Of a DNA stretch of 14,957 bases, positions 1-6,023 are shown piece by piece. The notes beneath the pieces were generated by a model. The model was not told the DNA's origin and did no database searches. It worked only from the letters and a program-made list of their open reading frames with translations. Within the stretch, counting starts at the first letter, position 1. Each line of letters begins with the position of its first letter. Origin of the DNA: an uncultured Aquimonas sp. (GTDB lineage: Bacteria; Pseudomonadota; Gammaproteobacteria; Xanthomonadales; Xanthomonadaceae); the NCBI GenBank assembly GCA_946481615.1, contig CAMLOR010000062.1:1-14957 (forward strand), in the 5' to 3' direction. The position numbers were made by a program, and so were the translations under genes.

Positions 1-896
1 TCATCGGCCAGACCGAGGCGCCGCTCACCGTGCGTCCCTACATCGGCCGCATGACGGAATCCGAACTCATCACGATGATGATCGGCGGCATGGCGCACAT
101 CGCCGGCGGCGTGCTGGCGGCCTACGTCGGCATGCTGGGCGGGGGCGACCCGGTGCAGCAGGCCTTCTACGCCAAGCATCTGCTGGCGGCCTCGATCATG
201 GCCGCGCCGGCCACGCTCGTGATCGCCAAGATCCTCATCCCCGAGACCGGCGAGCCGCTCACGCGCGGCACCGTCAAGATGGAAGTGGAGAAGACCGCCA
301 GCAACGTGATCGACGCCGCCGCCGCGGGCGCGGCCGACGGCCTGCGCCTGGCGCTCAACATCGGCGCGATGCTGCTGGCCTTCATCGCGCTGATCGCGAT
401 GCTGAACGCGCCGCTCACCTGGCTCGGCGAAGTGACGGGCCTGGCGAGCGCGCTGGGCCGTCCGACCGACATCGCCAACATCCTCGGCCTGCTGCTGTCG
501 CCGCTGGCCTGGGTGATCGGCGTGCCTTGGCAGGACGCCACCGTGGTCGGCGGCCTGATCGGCCAGAAGGTCGTCATCAACGAATTCGTGGCGTACCTGC
601 AGCTCGCCGACATCGTGAACTGCAAGACGCCGGGCGTCGCGCTCACCAACCAGGGCGCGCTGATCGCCACCTACGCGCTGTGCGGCTTCGCCAACTTCAG
701 CTCGATCGCGATCCAGATCGGCGGCATCGGCGGACTGGCACCGGAGCGCCGCAGCGATCTGGCGCGCTTCGGCCTGCGCGCGGTGCTGGGCGGCTCGATC
801 GCCACCTTCATGACGGCGACCATCGCCGGCGTGATCTACATGCTGCAGCAGTCGAGCGAGACCGCGGCGGCGGTGGCCTGCGCGGTGACGCCGTAA
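1..896 (+). CDS. nupC: Nucleoside transporter of the CNT (NupC) family, 5' end missing
   Basis: The open frame runs in from the left edge (first full codon at position 3) and ends with TAA at 894-896, giving about 297 C-terminal residues of a family usually about 400-430 long. It begins with the CNT signature GQTEAPLTVRPYI, which helps form the nucleoside site, and continues with MTESELITMMIGGMAHIAGG. Several hydrophobic helices follow. A later block, GQKVVINEFVAYLQL, and the stretch around TYALCGFANFSSIAIQIGG match the second conserved half of the CNT fold. Family members take up nucleosides across the inner membrane by H+ or Na+ symport. The ribokinase-like gene starts 4 bp after the stop, so the two are probably cotranscribed. 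I cannot tell from the sequence whether pyrimidine or purine nucleosides are preferred. Confidence 0.9.
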   Translation, partial: IGQTEAPLTVRPYIGRMTESELITMMIGGMAHIAGGVLAAYVGMLGGGDPVQQAFYAKHLLAASIMAAPATLVIAKILIPETGEPLTRGTVKMEVEKTASNVIDAAAAGAADGLRLALNIGAMLLAFIALIAMLNAPLTWLGEVTGLASALGRPTDIANILGLLLSPLAWVIGVPWQDATVVGGLIGQKVVINEFVAYLQLADIVNCKTPGVALTNQGALIATYALCGFANFSSIAIQIGGIGGLAPERRSDLARFGLRAVLGGSIATFMTATIAGVIYMLQQSSETAAAVACAVTP

Positions 897-900
897 CGCG

Positions 901-1860
901 ATGGCCGACGTCGTCGTCGTCGGGTCGTACAACCAGGACCACGTCTGGCGCACGCCGCGTTTTCCCGCACCGGGCGAGACGCGGCTGGGCGAGTTCTCTT
1001 CCGGTCCGGGCGGCAAGGGCTTCAACCAGGCCGTGTCGGCGGCGCGCCAAGGCGCGAAGGTGGCCTTCATCGGCGCGTTCGGGCGCGATGCGATCGCCGA
1101 TTCGGCGCTCGCGCTGGCGGCGCGCGAAGGCATCGAGGCGCGCTGCGAGACGCGCGACGATGCGGCCAGCGGCACCGCCGCGATCCTCGTCGAGCATGCC
1201 GGGCAGAACCTGATCGTCGTGGGTCCCGGGGCCAATGCGAAGCTCTCGATCGAGCACATCGACTCGCAGGCCAGCGTGATCGGCACCGCCCGCGTGGTGG
1301 TGACGCAGCACGAGATCAACATGACGGCCACGCGCCGCGCGCTGGAGATCGCGCGCGCCTCGGGCACGCTCACGGTGCACAACCCCGCCCCGCCGTTGGC
1401 GGACGAGGACGGCTCGCTGCTCGACCGCATCGACGTGCTGACGCCGAACGAATCGGAGTTCGCGCATCTGCTCTCGCGCGCCGGCGGCCGCGAGATTCCC
1501 GCCGCTTCGCTCGCCACGCTCGACGATGCGGCGCTGCATGCGCTGTGCCGCGAACTGCGCGTGCCGACGGTGGTGCTGACGCTCGGCTCGCGCGGCGCTT
1601 TCGTCTCGCACGACAGCGACGATCTGCGCGGCGACGACGTACCTTGCTACCGCGTCGACGCCGAACGCGTCACGCCCGTCGACACCACCGGCGCCGGCGA
1701 CGCCTTCACCGGCGCCCTGGCCGCCGCCCTCGCCGAAGGCCGCGTGTTCCGCGAAGCCGTGCGCTTCGCCAATCGCGTCGCGGGCATGTCGACCGAATCG
1801 CACGGGGCGGCTTCCGCGATGCCGCTGCGGGCGGGGGTCGAAGCGCGCTTCGGAAGTTGA
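901..1860 (+). CDS. rbsK: Ribokinase-type PfkB sugar kinase
   Basis: A 319-residue cytoplasmic kinase that would phosphorylate ribose to ribose 5-phosphate with ATP. The N-terminus VVVGSYNQDHV with FPAPGET is the ribokinase sugar-binding segment (Asp13 corresponds to the ribose-binding Asp). PfkB motif 1, GPGGKGFNQA, lies at residues 35-44. TPNESE at 181-186 is the usual ribokinase/adenosine kinase segment. PfkB motif 2, DTTGAGDAF, is at 261-269 and carries the catalytic base Asp267. The length is normal for the family. The ATG at 901 is 4 bp after the transporter stop with no clear ribosome binding site, which suggests translational coupling. Its partner suggests it uses ribose released from imported nucleosides, although no nucleoside hydrolase gene is visible here. 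A related nucleoside or deoxyribose kinase activity cannot be excluded, since the motifs do not settle the substrate. Confidence 0.87.
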   Translation: MADVVVVGSYNQDHVWRTPRFPAPGETRLGEFSSGPGGKGFNQAVSAARQGAKVAFIGAFGRDAIADSALALAAREGIEARCETRDDAASGTAAILVEHAGQNLIVVGPGANAKLSIEHIDSQASVIGTARVVVTQHEINMTATRRALEIARASGTLTVHNPAPPLADEDGSLLDRIDVLTPNESEFAHLLSRAGGREIPAASLATLDDAALHALCRELRVPTVVLTLGSRGAFVSHDSDDLRGDDVPCYRVDAERVTPVDTTGAGDAFTGALAAALAEGRVFREAVRFANRVAGMSTESHGAASAMPLRAGVEARFGS

Positions 1861-1928
1861 AGCATCGCGTCGCCACGCCTTGCGGCGCGACGGACAGCGT
1901 GCTTCCATGAGGTCGGGCATCGAGTCGT

Positions 1929-1935
1929 AAGGGGG
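1929..1935 (+). promoter_or_regulatory. Ribosome binding site of the CHRD/DUF11 gene
   Basis: AAGGGGG sits 5 nt before the ATG at 1941 and supports that start. The rest of the 80-bp gap after the kinase (1861-1940) holds a 6-bp inverted repeat, CGTCGC/GCGACG, at 1868-1873 and 1887-1892 without a T-run. I see no clear promoter. Confidence 0.55.
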
Positions 1936-1940
1936 CGCTC

Positions 1941-4859
1941 ATGCGCAGGCTCACGATCCTGGCGGCAGTGCTGGCCGCCTGCGGATGGAACGCGCCGCAA
2001 GCCGCCGTCACGGCGAGCAAGGCGGTCGCCGAGGCGCTGGTGGCGCCCGGAGAGACGGCGACCTACAGCATCGTTCTGGTCAACGACGCCAGTGGCGCCC
2101 AGCCCGACAATCCCGGCAACGAACTGGTCGATGTCCTGCCCGCGGAGCTGACGCTGGCGAGTGCTTCCGCCACCTCAGGGACCGCGGTCGCGGATATCGG
2201 CGCCAACACCGTGACGTGGAATGGCTCGATCCCGTCGTCCGGCAGTCTCACGCTCACGATCGGCGCGACCCTCTCGCCGGCAGCCATCGGCGGCAGCAGC
2301 GTCTCCAACCAGGCCACGGTCAACTTCGACGGCGACCACAACGGCAGCAACGAGAGCAGCGCTGCCAGCGACGACCCCGCCACCGCGACGGCGGGCGATG
2401 CGACCGCGCTGACGGTGCATGCGCTGCCGCCGACGGCCACACCCTTCGTTTTCCATCTGCGCGGCGACCAGGAGGTTCCGCCGACGCCCGAAACCGCGCG
2501 CGGCGGCTGCCTGGCCTGGTTCGATGCGGGGATCTCGCAGCTGACGGTCAACTGCGTGCATGACGTCCCCGGCACGACGATGGCGCACGTCCATCGCGGC
2601 GCGCCGGGCGTCAACGGGCCGGTCGTCTTCGATCTGGGCGCACCCGTCAGTCCCCTCATCGCCGTGTGGAACGGCATGACTCCCGCCGACGTCGCCGATC
2701 TCTTCGCGGGCAACTTCTACGTCAACGTGCATTCCGCAGCCTGGCCCGGCGGCGCGATCCGCGGCCAGTTGCTCTCGCGCACGGTGGATACGCTGGGCTT
2801 CGCGCTGGCCGGCGCGCAGGTGGTGCCGCCGGATCCGACCGCCTCCACGGGCAACTGCACGGCCGACCTGGACGCGACCGCCACGCAACTCGCGCTGGCG
2901 TGCACGCACGATCTGCCGACGCCGCAGGATGCGCACCTGCACGACGCACCGCGCGGCCAGAACGGTCCCCTCGTGCACACCTTCGCGAGCCCCGCCTCGC
3001 CGTTCTCCGGACCGGTGCCGCTCGGGGTGCTCCAGGTGGCGAGCCTCGCGGCGGGGTTCCTTTACGTCGACGTGCATGGCACCGCGGTCGATCCCGGCAC
3101 GCTCGCGATCCGCGGCCAGATCGATGCGGGTCCGGCGCCGACGGTGGATCTGGAAATCACGCTGAGCGACACGCCCGATCCGCTCGCACCGGGCGCAACG
3201 CTGACGTACACCCTGACCGTGAACCAGCACGGTCCGGCCGCCGCTGCCGACGTGGTGGTGTCGGATGTGCTGCCGGCCGGCACGACCTTCGTATCGCTCA
3301 CGGCACCAGCCGGCTGGAGCACGACCACGCCGGCGGTCGGCGCCGCCGGCAATGTGGAGGCCACGATCGCCTCGCTCGAACCGGGCGCGTCGGCGCAGTT
3401 CACGCTGACGGTCGGCATCGACGCCGGCATCGCCGATGGCACCGTGTTGAGCAACACGGCGAACGTCGCGAGCTTCACGTCCGACACCGACCCGGCGAAC
3501 GACAGCGCCACGGTCACGACCACGATCGACGCGCCCGAGGCCGATCTGCGCACGACTGCGAACGCATCGCCCGATCCGGTCGCGCCGGGCGCCACGCTGA
3601 ACTACACGCTGCAGGTCTACAACGACGGTCCCGCTGCGGCGGCGAATGCGACGCTGGCCGCGACGTTGCCGGCGGGCACGACGTTCGTGTCGCTGAGCGC
3701 GCCGGGCGGATGGAGCACGACCGCACCGGCCGTCGGCAGTGGCGGCGACATCGGCGCGGGCATCGCCAGCCTCCCTCCCGGCGGACCGCACGTCTTCACG
3801 CTCGCCGTCGCGATCGACGCAGGGTTGGGTGACGGCACCGCGCTGGCGCTGACGGCTACCGCCCACAGCGATACGGCCGATCCCGACGCCGCCAACGACA
3901 GCGCGACCGCAACGGCGACGGTGGACATGCCGCCGAGCGCGGATCTAGTGGTCACGATCAGCGATGCCCCGGATCCGGTGGCTGCAGGGGACACGCTGAC
4001 CTATTCGATCACCGTGACCAACCAGGGGCCCGATGCGGCGCCCCAGACCATTCTCGCCGTCGGGCTCGCGGCCGAAACCGGATTCCTCTCGCTGAGCGCG
4101 CCGGCCGGCTGGACCGCCACCCCGCCCGCGGTCGGCAGCAGCGGCAATGTGCAGATCATCGCGGCCACGCTCGCCGCCGGCGCCAGCGCGGACTTCGCGC
4201 TGCAGGTGACGGTGGCGGCCGCGACAGCGCACGGCAGCGCGCTCACCGCCAATGCTTCGGCGGTGTCCGATATCGTCGATCCGCTCGCAGCCAACGATGC
4301 CGCCTCCGCGAGCACGACGGTCACGGCGCTGCCGGTGGTGAGCGCCACCAAGACCTTCTTCGGCAACGGCGCGCCGGGCACCACGGTGATCTACACGATC
4401 GTGCTGGGCAACACCGGCGCCGCCCCGCAGCCCGACAATCCGGGCGACGAATTCATCGACGTGCTGCCGGTACCGCTGATCCTGCTCGAGGCCTCGGCCG
4501 ACATCGGCACCGTGACGGCGACGCCGGCCACCAACACGGTGGCCTGGAACGGCGCGATCACACCTGACGGCGCTACGCCCACGCTGCGCATCGTCGCCGA
4601 AGTGTCGTCCGACGCAGCGCCCGGATCGCTCATCGTCAATCAGGGAACGGCCTGGGTCGATCTCGATGCGAACGGCAGCAACGAGACGCCGGTGCCCACC
4701 GACGACCCCGGCACGGGCACGGCGGGCGACGGCACGGCCTTCGTCGTGCCCGACAACGCACGCGCGACGATCCCGGCCGGCGGCGCCGCCTTGCGCGCGC
4801 TGCTCGCCGCGCTGCTCGCCGCTGCGGCCTGGTCGGCCTTGCGCCGGCGCCCGGCCTGA
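1941..4859 (+). CDS. Exported multidomain repeat protein: two CHRD domains, three DUF11 modules, IPTL-CTERM-like tail
   Basis: A 972-residue secreted or surface protein, function unknown. The N-terminus is a short signal sequence (MRR then a hydrophobic run) ending in LAAC at residues 11-14, which could be a lipobox. Residues about 22-160 form one beta-sandwich-like module. Two CHRD domains follow at about 168-278 and 284-395, each with the family's HVHxGAPGxNGP-type or HLHDAPRGQNGP segment and an ending of the form AIRGQ(L/I). Three tandem DUF11 repeats lie at about 402-533, 534-666 and 667-797. A terminal module at 799-937 resembles the first one (shared PDNPG, DVLP, WNG, NGSNE and TDDPG/SDDPA blocks). 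The tail at 944-972 has IP, a hydrophobic stretch of about 20 residues and RRR, like IPTL-CTERM sorting signals. CHRD domains in bacteria have no settled role; DUF11 modules are typical of long extracellular adhesin-like proteins. The domain calls are from motifs and the function is inference. Confidence 0.82.
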   Translation: MRRLTILAAVLAACGWNAPQAAVTASKAVAEALVAPGETATYSIVLVNDASGAQPDNPGNELVDVLPAELTLASASATSGTAVADIGANTVTWNGSIPSSGSLTLTIGATLSPAAIGGSSVSNQATVNFDGDHNGSNESSAASDDPATATAGDATALTVHALPPTATPFVFHLRGDQEVPPTPETARGGCLAWFDAGISQLTVNCVHDVPGTTMAHVHRGAPGVNGPVVFDLGAPVSPLIAVWNGMTPADVADLFAGNFYVNVHSAAWPGGAIRGQLLSRTVDTLGFALAGAQVVPPDPTASTGNCTADLDATATQLALACTHDLPTPQDAHLHDAPRGQNGPLVHTFASPASPFSGPVPLGVLQVASLAAGFLYVDVHGTAVDPGTLAIRGQIDAGPAPTVDLEITLSDTPDPLAPGATLTYTLTVNQHGPAAAADVVVSDVLPAGTTFVSLTAPAGWSTTTPAVGAAGNVEATIASLEPGASAQFTLTVGIDAGIADGTVLSNTANVASFTSDTDPANDSATVTTTIDAPEADLRTTANASPDPVAPGATLNYTLQVYNDGPAAAANATLAATLPAGTTFVSLSAPGGWSTTAPAVGSGGDIGAGIASLPPGGPHVFTLAVAIDAGLGDGTALALTATAHSDTADPDAANDSATATATVDMPPSADLVVTISDAPDPVAAGDTLTYSITVTNQGPDAAPQTILAVGLAAETGFLSLSAPAGWTATPPAVGSSGNVQIIAATLAAGASADFALQVTVAAATAHGSALTANASAVSDIVDPLAANDAASASTTVTALPVVSATKTFFGNGAPGTTVIYTIVLGNTGAAPQPDNPGDEFIDVLPVPLILLEASADIGTVTATPATNTVAWNGAITPDGATPTLRIVAEVSSDAAPGSLIVNQGTAWVDLDANGSNETPVPTDDPGTGTAGDGTAFVVPDNARATIPAGGAALRALLAALLAAAAWSALRRRPA
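3144..4334 (+). repeat. Three tandem in-frame DUF11 coding repeats of about 396-399 bp
   Basis: The units start near 3144, 3540 and 3939, each beginning with a codon run for (V/A)DLxxTxSDxPDPxAxG and containing a nearly constant core, FVSL(T/S)APAGWS followed by PAVG and G(N/D). At protein level the units are 132-133 residues apart. The core is conserved more strongly than the rest, and the third unit is the most diverged. This suggests duplication within the gene. Confidence 0.8.
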
Positions 4860-4887
4860 GTCTGTCTCTCACGCGCGCAGGATCGTC

Positions 4888-4905
4888 GCGGCGTAAAATC
4901 GCCGC
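4888..4905 (+). promoter_or_regulatory. Hairpin with TAAAAT -10-like box directly before dusB
   Basis: GCGGCG (4888-4893) and CGCCGC (4900-4905) are a perfect 6-bp inverted repeat around the loop TAAAAT (4894-4899), and the ATG of dusB follows at once at 4906. If TAAAAT is the -10 box, transcription would begin at about 4905-4906, so the dusB mRNA would be leaderless. There is no Shine-Dalgarno sequence and no good -35 hexamer 17 bp upstream. The promoter role is inference; the repeat itself is plain. Confidence 0.45.
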
Positions 4906-5907
4906 ATGCTCCGCATCGGCCCGCATGCCATCGACCCGCCGCTGATCCTGGCCCCCATGGCCGGGGTCACGGACAAACCGTTCCGCATGCTGTGCAAACA
5001 GCTCGGCGCGGGTCTGTGCGTGTCGGAGATGACGACCAGCGATCCGCGCTTCTGGCACACGGCGAAATCCGTGCATCGCATGGATCACGCCGGCGAGCCG
5101 GCGCCGATCAGCGTGCAGATCGCGGGCACGGTGCCGGAGATCATGGCCGAGGCCGCGCGCTACAACGTCGATCACGGCGCGCAGATCGTCGACATCAACA
5201 TGGGCTGCCCGGCCAAGAAGGTGTGCAACGCCTGGGCGGGCTCCGCACTGATGCGCGACGAGCCGCTGGTGGCGCGCATCGTCGAGGCGGTGGTGAAGGC
5301 CGTCGACGTGCCCGTCACGCTGAAGATCCGCACCGGCTGGGATGCGCAGCACCGCAATGCGCTGGCCATCGCGCGCATCGCGCAGGAGGCCGGCATCGCG
5401 GCGCTCGCCGTGCACGGCCGCACCCGCGACCAGCAATACACCGGCATCGCAGAATACGAAACGATCGCCGCGGTGAAGGACGCGCTGGCGATCCCGGTGT
5501 TCGCCAACGGCGACGTCGACTCGCCGCAGAAGGCCGCGCGCGTATTGCGCGAAACCGGCTGCGACGCGGTGCTGGTGGGCCGCGCCGCGCAGGGCCGGCC
5601 GTGGATCTTCCGCGAGATCGCGCACTACCTCGCCACCGGCGAAACTCTGCCGCCGCCGACGCCGCGCGAAGTGCGCGACATCCTGCTCGCCCATCTCGGG
5701 CACCTGCACGCCTTCTACGGCGAGCCGGCCGGCGTGCGCATCGCGCGCAAGCACCTGGGCTGGTATGCGAAGGACCGGCCCGAGAACGCCGCGTTCCGCC
5801 ATGTCGTCAACCGCGCGGAGAGCGCGGCCGAGCAGCTGCGCCTGACCCGCGATTATTTCGATGCCCTGCAGGCCGGCGTGCCGCCGGATCTCGCCGACGC
5901 CGCCTGA
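4906..5907 (+). CDS. dusB: tRNA-dihydrouridine synthase B
   Basis: A 333-residue FMN- and NADPH-dependent enzyme that reduces a specific uridine in the tRNA D-loop to dihydrouridine (U17 for E. coli DusB). The N-terminus LILAPMAGVTDKPFR is the FMN-binding start of the TIM barrel. DINMGCPAKKV near residues 96-106 contains the catalytic Cys101. LKIRTGW, VHGRTR, FANGDV and VGRAAQGRPWIFREI are the further FMN and substrate segments, all intact. The C-terminal helical domain includes RIARKHLGWY, characteristic of DusB. The start at 4906 aligns with the family and leaves no room for an untranslated leader. In many gammaproteobacteria fis follows dusB directly; here no fis-like reading frame is present and the next gene is a diguanylate cyclase. 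GCGGCG/CGCCGC arms at 5908-5913 and 5926-5931 just after the stop lack a T-tract. Confidence 0.95.
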   Translation: MLRIGPHAIDPPLILAPMAGVTDKPFRMLCKQLGAGLCVSEMTTSDPRFWHTAKSVHRMDHAGEPAPISVQIAGTVPEIMAEAARYNVDHGAQIVDINMGCPAKKVCNAWAGSALMRDEPLVARIVEAVVKAVDVPVTLKIRTGWDAQHRNALAIARIAQEAGIAALAVHGRTRDQQYTGIAEYETIAAVKDALAIPVFANGDVDSPQKAARVLRETGCDAVLVGRAAQGRPWIFREIAHYLATGETLPPPTPREVRDILLAHLGHLHAFYGEPAGVRIARKHLGWYAKDRPENAAFRHVVNRAESAAEQLRLTRDYFDALQAGVPPDLADAA

Positions 5908-5966
5908 GCGGCGCCCGAAACCGTCCGCCGCCGCACGCGATTGCGGGAAGCCGTGGCTGACGGCGC

Positions 5967-5972
5967 TATCAT
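5967..5972 (+). promoter_or_regulatory. Possible -10 box for the diguanylate cyclase gene
   Basis: TATCAT followed by TTTG lies in the 116-bp gap after dusB, about 50 bp before the next ATG. A TTGCGG at 5941-5946 is the only -35-like hexamer, but the 20-bp spacer is too long, so this is weak. Confidence 0.22.
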
Positions 5973-6013
5973 TTTGCGTCAACAGGATCGGCGCCGAGGA
6001 TCCGGCGCGTTCC

Positions 6014-6021
6014 AGGAGGAG
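6014..6021 (+). promoter_or_regulatory. Strong Shine-Dalgarno of the diguanylate cyclase gene
   Basis: AGGAGGAG lies directly before the ATG at 6024, with 4 nt between the AGGAGG core and the ATG. It is the best ribosome binding site in the window and fixes this start. Confidence 0.75.
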
Positions 6022-6023
6022 CG

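Noticed and set aside
3144..4334. CRISPR-like or mobile repeat array
   Set aside because: The repeats are about 400 bp, in frame, and encode DUF11 domains with diverged sequences; they are protein repeats.
5908..5931. GCGGCG/CGCCGC arms directly after the dusB stop as a terminator
   Set aside because: The loop is 12 nt and no T-run follows on the plus strand, so an intrinsic terminator is not supported.
5988..5997. TCGGCGCCGA, a perfect 10-bp palindrome in the gap before the diguanylate cyclase gene
   Set aside because: Short GC palindromes are expected by chance at this base composition, and no known operator consensus matches.
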